From an uncultured Eubacteriales bacterium (GTDB lineage Bacteria; Bacillota; Clostridia; Oscillospirales; Oscillospiraceae), in assembly GCA_949296115.1 (NCBI GenBank), contig CASFNR010000016.1, forward strand, positions 21,214 through 85,213: DNA of 64,000 bases, read 5' to 3'. Positions 7,511 through 15,173 of this stretch are shown piece by piece. Positions within the stretch are counted from its first letter, which is position 1. Each line of letters begins with the position of its first letter. Below the pieces are notes generated by a model. The model made no database searches and had not been told where the DNA came from. It saw only the letters and a list, made by a program, of their open reading frames with translations. The position numbers and the translations under genes are program-made.

Positions 7511-8875
7511 ATGTATCCAAATCGCGCTTCCCTGGTGGAGGGCTCCATCTGGCAGTCCATGCTGCTGTTCGCCCTGCCGGTATTCCTGGGGAACGTGTTC
7601 CAGCAGTTCTACAACGCCTTCGACTCCTGGGTGGTGGGCAAGTTCATCGGCGATACCGCCCTGGCTGCCGTCAGTTCTTCCGGCAGCCTGATTTTTATGA
7701 TGGTGGGCTTCTTCAACGGCGTGGCCATGGGTGCGGGCGTCATCATTGCCCGGTTTTTCGGCGCCCGGGACTATACCGGGCTGAAACAGGCCATCCACAC
7801 GGACATCGCCCTGGGTCTGGCCTCCGGCGCGGTGCTCACTGTGGCGGGCGTGGCCCTCACTCCCACCATTCTGCGGTGGATGGGCACCCCGGAGGAGGTG
7901 CTGCCCCAGTCCATCAGCTATTTCCGCTACTACTCCTGGGGCATCCTGTTCACGGTGATGTACAACATTTTCGTGGGCATTCTCCACGCCGTGGGCGACA
8001 GCCGCCATCCTCTGTATTACCTGATTTTCTCCACCTTTGTCAACGTGGTGCTGGACCTGCTGTTCGTGGCGGTGTTCCATTGGGGTGTGGGCTCTGCAGC
8101 AGTTGCCACCACCATCTCCCAGGGCGTCAGCGCCTTGATGTGCTTTGTCTATCTGGTGCGGGCCAAGGATATGCCCTATCAGCTCCAGTGGCGGGAAATC
8201 CGGTTCCACAGCAAGAGTCTGCGGGAAATCATCCGCTTCGGCCTTCCCTCCGGCGTGCAGAATTCCGTAATTGCCCTGGCCAATGTGGTGGTGCAGAGCA
8301 ACATCAACGCCTTCGGCGCAGCGGCCATGGCGGGCTGCGGCGCCTACTCCAAGCTGGAGGGCTTCGCCTTCCTGCCCATCACCTGCTTTGCCCAGGCTCT
8401 GAGCACCTTCGTGGGGCAGAATCTGGGAGCTCATCGCTATGACCGGGTGAAGAGCGGGGTGCGCTTCGGCATTCTCTGCTCGGTTATCATGGCGGAACTC
8501 ATCGGCGTGGGCGCCTACCTGCTGGCGCCCCAGCTGATTGCCCTGTTCAACGATGCCCCGGAGGTGGTGTCCTACGGCAGCCACCATATGCGCATCATCT
8601 GCCTGTTTTACTGCCTGCTGGCCTTCTCCCACTGCATCGCCGGCATTCTCCGGGGTGCAGGAAAAACCACAGTGCCCATGCTCACCATGCTGGTGTGCTG
8701 GTGCCTGATCCGGGTGAGCTACATCACCGTGGCCGTATCCCACTATCCTCAGCTGGAGACGGTCTCCCGGGCCTATCCCATCACCTGGAGCTGCAGCAGC
8801 CTGGTTTTCCTGATCTACTTCCTGAAGGCCGACTGGATTCACAATTTCGACCGGATGGCCGCAAGAGGGGCATAA
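7511..8875 (+). CDS. MATE family efflux transporter
   Basis: A 454-residue, twelve-segment protein of the MATE (NorM/DinF-like) family. Visible landmarks are FALPVFLGNVFQQFYNAFDS in helix 1, GVAMGAGVIIARFFGA, and the repeat-2 counterparts FGLPSGVQNSVIALANVVVQ and STFVGQNLGA. It would export cationic drugs or metabolites against a proton or sodium gradient. The ATG at 7511 is preferred over the upstream TTG because AGGTGG lies seven bases before it. It has its own promoter and terminator. A second MATE gene lies at 11.9-13.2 kb. Confidence 0.93.
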   Translation: MYPNRASLVEGSIWQSMLLFALPVFLGNVFQQFYNAFDSWVVGKFIGDTALAAVSSSGSLIFMMVGFFNGVAMGAGVIIARFFGARDYTGLKQAIHTDIALGLASGAVLTVAGVALTPTILRWMGTPEEVLPQSISYFRYYSWGILFTVMYNIFVGILHAVGDSRHPLYYLIFSTFVNVVLDLLFVAVFHWGVGSAAVATTISQGVSALMCFVYLVRAKDMPYQLQWREIRFHSKSLREIIRFGLPSGVQNSVIALANVVVQSNINAFGAAAMAGCGAYSKLEGFAFLPITCFAQALSTFVGQNLGAHRYDRVKSGVRFGILCSVIMAELIGVGAYLLAPQLIALFNDAPEVVSYGSHHMRIICLFYCLLAFSHCIAGILRGAGKTTVPMLTMLVCWCLIRVSYITVAVSHYPQLETVSRAYPITWSCSSLVFLIYFLKADWIHNFDRMAARGA

Positions 8876-8889
8876 ACCTCTATGATAAG

Positions 8890-8925
8890 AAAAGCAGACG
8901 CTCATCTTGTTAAGCGTCTGCTTTT
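8890..8925. terminator. Bidirectional intrinsic terminator
   Basis: A perfect 13-bp stem (8890-8902 with 8913-8925; core GCAGACGCT) begins with an A-run and ends with a T-run, serving the MATE gene and the convergent ECF gene. Confidence 0.88.
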
Positions 8926-8945
8926 CCTTTTCACGTTTCCGGCGA

Positions 8946-9509
8946 TTATTCCAGGGTCAAATGGTTCCGTTCCAACGCCTTATGGATGGCTATTGCCAGG
9001 ATGGGGGCAAAAACGATTGCCACCACCGCATTGAAAACCGTTGCGGGAACCTTTCCCAATACCGTCAGCCACGCAGCTGCCTCCGTCAGTCCTTGCTTGA
9101 ATATTCCATCATAATAGTATCCTTTTGCCAGATACAGCACGGCATACAGCACCGCTCCTGCGGCGGACGCCAGAATCGCCTTGGGGTAAGTCAGCTTCTT
9201 ATGTCCGCTCCACAGCACCAGACCCGCCGCAACACCATACAATCCCTTGGTCACAAAGGTAATCCAACAAACTTCTATGAAAGCTGGATTGGTCATGTCG
9301 TAAATGGCGGAACCCAGCCCCGCCGCCAGCCCCCCCAGCCAGGGTCCCAGCAGAATGCCGGACAGGGCGCACATGATATTGCCCAGATGGAAGGACGTGG
9401 TGGACCCAATCTGCAGCGGCAGGGTGATCCGCAGGGCGGAGCCAATCACCGTCAGAGCCGCCATCAAAGCAGCCGTTACCAGCTTCCGCGTAGAAATCTG
9501 CTGTTTCAT
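8946..9509 (-). CDS. ECF transporter S component (vitamin/micronutrient-binding subunit)
   Basis: A 187-residue membrane protein with about six hydrophobic helices and the N-terminal KLVTAALMAALTVIGSALR helix typical of ECF S-components, which pass the substrate to a shared EcfT/EcfA1/A2 module. The TSFHLGNIMCALSGILLGP loop matches the substrate-capping region of the family. The substrate cannot be told from the sequence and no riboswitch was recognised upstream. The gene stands alone, as usual for group II ECF systems whose energy module is elsewhere. Confidence 0.85.
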   Translation of the reverse strand: MKQQISTRKLVTAALMAALTVIGSALRITLPLQIGSTTSFHLGNIMCALSGILLGPWLGGLAAGLGSAIYDMTNPAFIEVCWITFVTKGLYGVAAGLVLWSGHKKLTYPKAILASAAGAVLYAVLYLAKGYYYDGIFKQGLTEAAAWLTVLGKVPATVFNAVVAIVFAPILAIAIHKALERNHLTLE

Positions 9510-9539
9510 TTCTCTTGCCTCCCGGTTCTGTTTGATGCC

Positions 9540-9576
9540 ATTATACGCAATTCTGGCAATAAATAAAGTGCCAATT
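9540..9576 (-). promoter_or_regulatory. Candidate promoter/operator of the ECF S-component gene
   Basis: On the minus strand a TATAAT (complement of 9540-9545) lies 31 bases before the start codon. An imperfect inverted repeat (AATT-TGGCA type arms at 9549-9559 and 9568-9576, with a two-base bulge) covers the expected -35 region, where a repressor could act. No good -35 box is visible. Confidence 0.4.
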
Positions 9577-9661
9577 CTTCTCTATGAAATAAGGCCAGTT
9601 TTGCCGAGGGTAAGAAAACATTCTGTATTTATCGAATTAAACTGAAAATCCACAAAAGGAC

Positions 9662-9690
9662 TGTACAGAATTTAGAAACTATGCTATAGT
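9662..9690 (+). promoter_or_regulatory. Promoter of nagB
   Basis: TGTACA at 9662-9667 and TATAGT at 9685-9690 with a 17-base spacer; the -10 is extended by TGC. It lies about 50 bases before the nagB ATG. Confidence 0.6.
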
Positions 9691-9740
9691 TAAAACAGGT
9701 AAAAACATACGCCACATGGATTTGAAAGGGGTAACCAACC

Positions 9741-10478
9741 ATGAGATTGATTCGCGCCAAGGATTATCAGGATGTCAGCCGGAAGGCCGCCAACATCATT
9801 GCCGCTCAGATTTACCTGAAGCCCGACTGTGTTCTCGGCCTGGCCACTGGCAGCAGCCCGGTGGGCACCTACAAGGAGCTGATTGCCAAGTATGAGGCCG
9901 GCGACCTGGACTTCTCTCAGGTCAAGACCGTCAACCTGGATGAGTACGTTGGTCTGACCAAGGATCATGACCAGAGCTACGCCTACTTTATGCGCACCAA
10001 CCTGTTCGACCATGTGAATATCGACCAGGCCAACTGCAACATTCCCAACGGCATGAACCCGGACGCCGCCGGCGAGTGCGCCCGGTACGACGCTGTTATC
10101 GACGCCTTTGGCGGTGCCGATCTGCAGCTGCTGGGCCTTGGCCCCAATGGTCACATCGGCTTCAATGAGCCTGCCGACGCTTTTGTCAAGGGCACCAACA
10201 AGGTTGCTTTGACCAAGTCCACCATCGACGCCAACGCCCGGTTCTTCGCCTCCCGGGACGACGTGCCCACCCACGCCTACACCATGGGCATCGGCTCCAT
10301 CATGAAGGCCAAGCGGGTTCTGCTGGTTGTCAACGGTGAGAACAAGGCCCAGGCGGTGAAGGACTGCTTCTTCGGGCCCATCCGTCCCCAGGCTCCCGGC
10401 TCCATCCTCCAGCTGCACCCGGACTTTACGCTGGTGGCCGACGAGGCTGCCCTGTCCCTGGTCAAGGACCTGCTGTAA
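9741..10478 (+). CDS. nagB: Glucosamine-6-phosphate deaminase
   Basis: A 245-residue NagB that converts glucosamine 6-phosphate to fructose 6-phosphate and ammonia in amino-sugar catabolism. Family motifs are intact: GLATGSSP (33-40) for phosphate binding, NLDEYVGL (65-72) with the catalytic Asp67, and LGLGPNGHIGFNEP (131-144) with His138 and Glu143. An AAAGGGG ribosome binding site precedes the ATG. The gene is monocistronic, ending in a strong terminator. A glucose-family PTS permease at the right edge of the window could supply its pathway, but the link is only suggestive. Confidence 0.96.
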   Translation: MRLIRAKDYQDVSRKAANIIAAQIYLKPDCVLGLATGSSPVGTYKELIAKYEAGDLDFSQVKTVNLDEYVGLTKDHDQSYAYFMRTNLFDHVNIDQANCNIPNGMNPDAAGECARYDAVIDAFGGADLQLLGLGPNGHIGFNEPADAFVKGTNKVALTKSTIDANARFFASRDDVPTHAYTMGIGSIMKAKRVLLVVNGENKAQAVKDCFFGPIRPQAPGSILQLHPDFTLVADEAALSLVKDLL

Positions 10479-10494
10479 ATTTTCCATAAAATCT

Positions 10495-10528
10495 GCCGGT
10501 GCGGATACTCCGCACCGGCTTCTTTTTT
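10495..10528 (+). terminator. Intrinsic terminator of nagB
   Basis: An 11-bp stem GCCGGTGCGGA (10495-10505) with its complement at 10509-10519 and a three-base loop is followed by a T-run at 10522-10528. Confidence 0.9.
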
Positions 10529-10538
10529 CCCTGCAAAC

Positions 10539-10562
10539 CCCCCGGACCAAGTGGTCCGGGGG
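10539..10562. terminator. GC-rich hairpin at the end of galE
   Basis: CCCCCGGACCA (10539-10549) pairs perfectly with 10552-10562 around a two-base loop, 15 bases beyond the galE stop. No clean T-run follows on the minus strand, so it may work together with the adjacent nagB hairpin or as a 3-prime stabiliser. Confidence 0.55.
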
Positions 10563-10577
10563 CTGCATTGTTTCGGA

Positions 10578-11594
10578 TTATTCGCCGTAACCCATGGGGT
10601 TCTGGGACTGCCATCTCCAGGAATCCCGGCACATATCCACCAGGTTCTTCTCGGCCTTCCAGCCCAGGACCTGGGCGCTCTTGGCGGGGTCGGCGTAGCA
10701 GGTAGCCAGATCGCCGGGGCGGCGGGCCACGATCTCATAGGGAACCTTCACGCCATTGGCTTCCTCAAAGGCGTGAACCATATCCAGCACGCTGTAGCCG
10801 GTACCGGTACCCAGGTTGAACACCTCGCAGCCCTGATTGCCAGTGACATACTTCACCGCCGCCACATGGCCCTTGGCCAGGTCCACCACATGGATGTAGT
10901 CCCGGACGCCGGTGCCGTCGTGGGTGTCGTAGTCGTTGCCGAATACGCTCAGGTGATCCCGGCGGCCGATGGCCACCTGGGTGATGTAGGGCATCAGGTT
11001 GTTGGGAATGCCCCGGGGGTCCTCACCGATGCGGCCGCTCTCGTGGGCGCCGATGGGGTTGAAGTAGCGCAGCAGCACCACGCTCCAGTCCTTGTCGGCG
11101 GTGCACATGCCGCTGAGAATCTGCTCGGTCATGTACTTGGTCCAGCCATAGGGGTTGGTGCAGTTGCCGGTGCGGCTGGACTCCCGCAGAGGCATCTCAT
11201 TGTCCCCGGAGTAGACCGTGGCGGAGGAGGAGAAGATGATCCGCTTGACGCCAACCTCACCCATGACCTTGGTCAGCACCAGGGTGGAGTTCAGGTTGTT
11301 GTCATAATAGCGCCAGGGCTGGGCAACAGACTCGCCCACAGCCTTCAGGCCGGCGAAGTGGATCACAGCGGAAATTTCATTCTCCGCAAAAATCTTCCGC
11401 AGCAGGGCCTCGTCCCGGACATCGCCCTCATAGAACTTGAGTTTCTTTCCGGTGAGCTCCTCCACCCGCTCCAGGCTCTTGGGGTTGGAGTTGCACAGAT
11501 TGTCCACCACAATGGCGCCGTATCCGGCATTCAGAAGCTCCACACAGGTATGGGAACCGATATAACCGGCACCGCCGGTGACCAGAATGTTCAT
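10578..11594 (-). CDS. galE: UDP-glucose 4-epimerase
   Basis: A 338-residue short-chain dehydrogenase-type epimerase interconverting UDP-glucose and UDP-galactose. The NAD-binding GGAGYIGSH (7-15), SSSATVYSG (122-130) and the catalytic YGWTK (Y149, K153) are present, as is LRYFNPIGAHESG further on. The start at 11594 is fixed by the GAGGAGG site just upstream and by alignment to the family N-terminus. It is monocistronic with its own promoter, divergent from the second MATE gene. Confidence 0.96.
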   Translation of the reverse strand: MNILVTGGAGYIGSHTCVELLNAGYGAIVVDNLCNSNPKSLERVEELTGKKLKFYEGDVRDEALLRKIFAENEISAVIHFAGLKAVGESVAQPWRYYDNNLNSTLVLTKVMGEVGVKRIIFSSSATVYSGDNEMPLRESSRTGNCTNPYGWTKYMTEQILSGMCTADKDWSVVLLRYFNPIGAHESGRIGEDPRGIPNNLMPYITQVAIGRRDHLSVFGNDYDTHDGTGVRDYIHVVDLAKGHVAAVKYVTGNQGCEVFNLGTGTGYSVLDMVHAFEEANGVKVPYEIVARRPGDLATCYADPAKSAQVLGWKAEKNLVDMCRDSWRWQSQNPMGYGE

Positions 11595-11630
11595 GGGGGA
11601 TTCCTCCTCGATAAAATTTTTTCTACTGGA

Positions 11631-11659
11631 ATTATACCATAGCCCCCACGGGGATGCAA
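11631..11659 (-). promoter_or_regulatory. Promoter of galE
   Basis: Read on the minus strand, TTGCAT (complement of 11654-11659) and a consensus TATAAT (complement of 11631-11636) are separated by 17 bases, placing transcription start about 30 bases before the galE ATG. Confidence 0.75.
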
Positions 11660-11795
11660 GGGTCAAGCCGGGAATTGTAGTGCATTTTCTCCTTTGCTTT
11701 TATCCATTTCACGGTAAATATTCCTTGGTAAGAATACCCATTTCTTACTCCCTCCCAGCCCAATATTTTGGCATGACTCCAGCGCCGGCGGCGGG

Positions 11796-11823
11796 TTGCT
11801 TTTTCGGAAAATGGTACTATAAT
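11796..11823 (+). promoter_or_regulatory. Promoter of second MATE gene
   Basis: TATAAT at 11818-11823 with TTGCTT at 11796-11801 (16-base spacer). The in-frame ATG at 11822 lies inside this -10 box, which argues that translation starts at the downstream GTG (11864). Confidence 0.6.
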
Positions 11824-11863
11824 GGGCTGTGTTTCGATTCTATCATTGAGGAAGGTGCATTTT

Positions 11864-13216
11864 GTGACGAAAACCAACGAGCGGATGCTCCGGGGCCCCC
11901 TTTTTAGCAGCATTGTGGTATATACCATTCCCATCATCCTGACCAGTCTGCTGCAGCTGCTGTTCAATGCGGCGGATCTGGTGGTGGTGGGCCGGTTCTG
12001 CGGCAGCATTTCCGTGGCCGCCGTGGGCGCCACCGGCTCCCTGACCAACCTGATGGTCAATTTCTTCATCGGTCTGTCTGTGGGCGCCGGCGTGTCTGTG
12101 GCCCATGGCCTGGGCGGCCACGAGGATACCGTGGTACACCACACCGTCCATACCGCCATTCCCACCGCTCTGGTCAGCGGCATCATTCTGACCATCATGG
12201 GGATTTCCCTGTGCGATACTTTCCTGGAGATGATGGGAACGCCGGAAAATGTGCTGCCCCTGTCTGCGGTGTACATGAAGATTTATTTCGTAGGCATCAC
12301 CTTCACCATGATCTATAACTTCAGCGCCGCCATTCTCCGGGCAGCGGGAGACACCAAAAGCCCTCTGGTTTTTCTTTCCCTGGCCGGCATTGTCAACGTG
12401 GTGCTGAATGTGGTTTTTGTCCGGTTCTTCCAGATGAATGTGGCAGGCGTAGCCCTGGCCACCACCATCTCCCAGGGCATCTCCGCGGTGCTGGTGGTCC
12501 GGGCGCTGATGAAGCGCACCGACGCCTGCAGGCTGATCCTCTCCCAGATCCGTTTCTACAAACCCCAGCTGGTTAAAATTCTGCGGATTGGCCTGCCCGC
12601 CGGGATTCAAAGCTCCCTGTTCTCCATCTCCAATGTGCTGATTCAGTCCTCCGTCAACTCCTTCGGCGACGTCTTTATGTCCGGCAATGCCGCCGCCAGC
12701 AATCTGGAGGGCTTCGTGTACGTCTCTTTGAACGCATTCCACCAGACGGCGGTGAATTTCATCGGGCAGAACGCCGGCGCCCGGCAGTATAACCGGGTGT
12801 ATAAAATCCTGTGGGTCTGCCTGGGCTGCGTCACCGCCGTGGGACTGGTATTCGGCGGATTGGTGTGGACCTTCGGCCGTCCCCTTCTGTCCATCTACAT
12901 CACCGACTCCGCCCAGGCCATTGAATACGGCGCCATCCGGCTGACCTACATCTGCCTGCCCTATTTCCTGTGCGGACTGATGGACGTGACCACCGGCGCC
13001 CTGCGGGGGCTGGGCGAGTCCTTCGCCCCCATGGTTATCTCCGTGCTGGGCATCTGCGGCCTGCGGATTGTGTGGATTTACACCATTTTCCAGGTGCCCC
13101 AGTTCCACACCCCGGACTGCCTGTATCTGTCGTATCTGGTGTCCTGGATTGTTACCTTCGCCATTCAGATGGCAGTTTTCATCCGGGCCTATCGGAAACT
13201 TCTGCGGGATGCCTGA
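11864..13216 (+). CDS. MATE family efflux transporter
   Basis: A 450-residue MATE protein with twelve hydrophobic segments; helix 1 TIPIILTSLLQLLFNAADLV and the repeat-2 counterpart IGLPAGIQSSLFSISNVLIQ are characteristic, as are NFFIGLSVGAGVSVAHGLGG and NFIGQNAGARQYNRVYK. The GTG at 11864 is chosen because GAGGAAGGTG ends six bases before it and the earlier ATG overlaps the promoter. It is a paralogue of the MATE gene at 7.5 kb but only distantly similar. Substrate unknown. Confidence 0.92.
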   Translation: MTKTNERMLRGPLFSSIVVYTIPIILTSLLQLLFNAADLVVVGRFCGSISVAAVGATGSLTNLMVNFFIGLSVGAGVSVAHGLGGHEDTVVHHTVHTAIPTALVSGIILTIMGISLCDTFLEMMGTPENVLPLSAVYMKIYFVGITFTMIYNFSAAILRAAGDTKSPLVFLSLAGIVNVVLNVVFVRFFQMNVAGVALATTISQGISAVLVVRALMKRTDACRLILSQIRFYKPQLVKILRIGLPAGIQSSLFSISNVLIQSSVNSFGDVFMSGNAAASNLEGFVYVSLNAFHQTAVNFIGQNAGARQYNRVYKILWVCLGCVTAVGLVFGGLVWTFGRPLLSIYITDSAQAIEYGAIRLTYICLPYFLCGLMDVTTGALRGLGESFAPMVISVLGICGLRIVWIYTIFQVPQFHTPDCLYLSYLVSWIVTFAIQMAVFIRAYRKLLRDA

Positions 13217-13218
13217 AC

Positions 13219-13260
13219 CGCAAAGAAGGAGGGAAGCAAATGCTTCCCTCCTTCTTTGCG
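13219..13260. terminator. Perfect 20-bp hairpin between convergent genes
   Basis: Bases 13219-13238 pair without mismatch with 13241-13260 around a two-base loop. The hairpin fills the whole gap between the MATE gene and the convergent solenoid gene, whose stop codon begins at 13261. There is no long T-run, but the stem alone should block or stabilise transcripts from both sides. Confidence 0.7.
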
Positions 13261-14484
13261 TTATAGGACGTAGTCTCCTGCCATCACAACCTTGGTATCC
13301 AGGGCAGCCTTGGCGCCCCCCAGGATGCCCTTGATCATGCCGTCGATGCCCCCTTCTTCCTCGCCGCCGTCCGTGGAAATCTGCACCACATCCTGACTGA
13401 CCAGGCCTACCGCCGGCTCCTGCTCCGGCGTACACTGGACTTTCACGCAGGAATCCAGCCGCAGCTTCTCCTGAATCAGCTCGCCGGGAATATCCCCGTC
13501 CAGCTTGACCTGAACACAGTCCCGGGCCGTTACGCAATCCGGCTCCTTTTCCAGCATTTCCCGGGAAATCCGGAGGGACAGCTTGTCTTTCAGGTACCGG
13601 CCCCGCATCACTTCCACACTTCCCTCGACCTCTGTCAGTTTTTCCGCCAGCAGCGTCTCCAGTTCCCCCGGAACCAGCACATCCCCCTGAACATTCAGAT
13701 ATTCCATCTGCTCCAGGGTCTGCTTTCCCGAACTGACAATTTCCAGGTCGCCGAACACGCACAGCTTGGCGCCGTACTTCTTCCCTGCCATGGCGTTCAG
13801 CTCCAGGTCATCCAGCACCACCGCCGTTCCGTCGGGAACGATGGTAATTTCCGTCTTTTCATCGATGAGGCCAATCAGTTCCTCCACCTTGGACTGGGCA
13901 ATCACAGCCTCCTTGGCGGAGAAGGTGCAGCCCTTGGTCGCAAGGGCCGCCCCGTCCAGCTGGGGGTCCACCAGAATCAGCCGCTTGGCTGCCCAGTAGA
14001 GTTTCGCCTTTGCCCGCAGGGCAAACAGGTGGTCGATTACCGCACTGCGCTTGAGGACAATGGCCCCATCCGGGTAGCAGGTGGTAGAACCGTTCACCTT
14101 CAGGGGAATCTTTCCGCTCATGCTCTGGGGGTAAGTCACGCTGCCGTTGACATCAATTCCAACATACTTTGACAGAATGTCCTGGGTATCCGGCCCAATT
14201 TCCAGGGAGCCGTTCACATGCAGATAGGTCCGCTTCTCCGGCGCTGCGTCCGTGCTGTTGATCTGCATGGAGCCGTTGACGCTGCTCATCTGCACATCCT
14301 TGTCCAGTTCGACTACATCGCCGCAGTTCATGGTCACGTCGTAGCGGTTCATCAGATCCTTGCTCTCCGGTGTGACCACAATCGACCCGGCGTTGATGAT
14401 GATATGCTCATACGCCTTCAGAGTTTCCTCAGATACGTTGCGGGCATCACAGGTGCCGCAGTTGACCATCAGTTTTTTAGCCAT
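13261..14484 (-). CDS. Uncharacterised VNGS-repeat, beta-solenoid-like protein
   Basis: A 407-residue protein of no family I can name. The N-terminus has a Cys motif (NCGTCDAR), and the first 150 residues repeat a short strand-turn unit about every 20-35 residues: VTMNCGDVVE, SSVNGSMQIN, LHVNGSLEIG, IDVNGSVTYP, LKVNGSTTCYP. Later parts keep a looser version (LCVFGDLEIV, LNVQGDVLVP, VEGSVEV). This periodicity suggests a right-handed beta-helix similar in principle to bactofilin or polymer-forming folds. There is no signal peptide or membrane segment, so it is probably cytoplasmic. The start at 14484 has AGGAGG eight bases upstream and overlaps the sigma-factor gene by eight bases, so the two are almost certainly co-expressed. 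Function unknown. Confidence 0.75.
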   Translation of the reverse strand: MAKKLMVNCGTCDARNVSEETLKAYEHIIINAGSIVVTPESKDLMNRYDVTMNCGDVVELDKDVQMSSVNGSMQINSTDAAPEKRTYLHVNGSLEIGPDTQDILSKYVGIDVNGSVTYPQSMSGKIPLKVNGSTTCYPDGAIVLKRSAVIDHLFALRAKAKLYWAAKRLILVDPQLDGAALATKGCTFSAKEAVIAQSKVEELIGLIDEKTEITIVPDGTAVVLDDLELNAMAGKKYGAKLCVFGDLEIVSSGKQTLEQMEYLNVQGDVLVPGELETLLAEKLTEVEGSVEVMRGRYLKDKLSLRISREMLEKEPDCVTARDCVQVKLDGDIPGELIQEKLRLDSCVKVQCTPEQEPAVGLVSQDVVQISTDGGEEEGGIDGMIKGILGGAKAALDTKVVMAGDYVL

Positions 14485-14959
14485 TTTCAGTTCCTCCTGT
14501 TTCCAACATGGTTTTCAGAATATTTCGGCAGCGGGAAAGCCGTGCCCGGATGGTTCCGGCAGGCATATGGAACAGCTCTGCCAGCTCGGAAGCGTTGTAT
14601 CCTTCCTCATAGCGCAGGTGGAAGAGCATCCGGTCCTCCTGACTCAGCTGGGCCAGAAGCAGCCGGTTCTCCGTCTCCTGAATACCCGGGTCCCAGTAGA
14701 CGCCTTCTCCCTCCCGATTTTCCAGGAAGGCTGTCTCCAGCTGGGCTCTGCGGTAGCGGTCGCACATCAGGTTTTTCAGGCTCCGGAACAGCCAGGCCCG
14801 CCGCTGGCTGGGGCCCAGGTCCTGAAAGACATCTGCGTTTTGCAAAGCCTTCAGGAACACCTCCTGGGCCACATCCTCCGCCTCCGTCTGATTCTTACAG
14901 GCAGCGGCAGCGTAGCGCAGCAGTTCCGGATAATGGCGGCTGTACAGTTCCTCCCACAC
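14477..14959 (-). CDS. RNA polymerase sigma-70 family factor (ECF-like)
   Basis: A 160-residue sigma factor with region 2 at about 5-70 (EDVAQEVFLKALQNA, then RAWLFRSLKNLMCDRYRR) and region 4 at about 103-150 (LSQEDRMLFHLRYEEGYNASELAELF, recognition helix MPAGTIRARLSRCRNIL). Regions 1 and 3 are absent, as in ECF sigma factors. The GTG at 14959 is preferred because AAAGGAGGG lies exactly seven bases upstream; a longer frame from 15004 would start inside the leader. No anti-sigma factor is next to it; instead it overlaps the VNGS-repeat gene, whose product might be its target or partner (inference). Confidence 0.88.
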   Translation of the reverse strand: MWEELYSRHYPELLRYAAAACKNQTEAEDVAQEVFLKALQNADVFQDLGPSQRRAWLFRSLKNLMCDRYRRAQLETAFLENREGEGVYWDPGIQETENRLLLAQLSQEDRMLFHLRYEEGYNASELAELFHMPAGTIRARLSRCRNILKTMLETGGTENG

Positions 14960-14970
14960 AGGCTCTCCCT

Positions 14971-14991
14971 CCTTTCTGTCTGGATAACGAA
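14971..14991 (-). repeat. 21-base leader repeat, copy upstream of the sigma factor
   Basis: An exact 21-base match to 15130-15150. It ends in the ribosome binding site of the sigma-factor gene. Two identical leaders in front of consecutive ORFs point to a short tandem-type duplication. Confidence 0.85.
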
Positions 14992-15015
14992 TTCGCAGGC
15001 ACAAGTGTTGCAGAA

Positions 15016-15117
15016 TCAGAAAATATTTTTCCGGAGATTTTCCCAGTAGATAAAATCATGCACATCCCGGTACCAGGCGGCCCGCAGGCCCATCAGCCGT
15101 TCAAACTTGCTTTTCAT
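15016..15117 (-). CDS. Tiny 33-residue ORF upstream of the sigma factor
   Basis: ATG at 15117 to TGA at 15016 encodes 33 residues beginning MKSKFERLMGLRAAWYRDVH and ending ENLRKNIF, a basic, probably helical peptide with no family I recognise. AAAGGGGG lies about ten bases before the ATG, but this site is the 3-prime arm of a 13-bp hairpin. The ORF sits between hisIE and the sigma factor, each preceded by the same 21-base leader. It could be a leader peptide regulating the sigma factor or a small protein in its own right; expression is not shown. Confidence 0.5.
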   Translation of the reverse strand: MKSKFERLMGLRAAWYRDVHDFIYWENLRKNIF

Positions 15118-15122
15118 AGAGC

Positions 15123-15163
15123 ATTGCCCCCTTTCTGTCTGGATAACGAAGAAAGGGGGCAAT
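15123..15163 (-). promoter_or_regulatory. Hairpin sequestering a ribosome binding site
   Basis: ATTGCCCCCTTTC (15123-15135) pairs perfectly with 15151-15163 around a 15-base loop, ten bases beyond the hisIE stop. In the minus-strand transcript the GAAAGGGGG half is the ribosome binding site of the 33-residue ORF. No T-run follows, so translation control is at least as likely as termination. Confidence 0.65.
15130..15150 (-). repeat. 21-base leader repeat, copy upstream of the tiny ORF
   Basis: Identical to 14971-14991; here it forms one strand and the loop of the hairpin that covers the tiny ORF's ribosome binding site. Confidence 0.85.
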
Positions 15164-15173
15164 GTGTTGCCAA

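Noticed and set aside
10539-10562. Mobile-element end or attachment site
   Set aside because: The palindrome is best explained as a transcript-end hairpin between convergent nagB and galE.
11843-13762. 639-codon minus-strand open frame
   Set aside because: Antisense to the second MATE gene and overlapping the solenoid gene in another frame; no ribosome binding site or family match.
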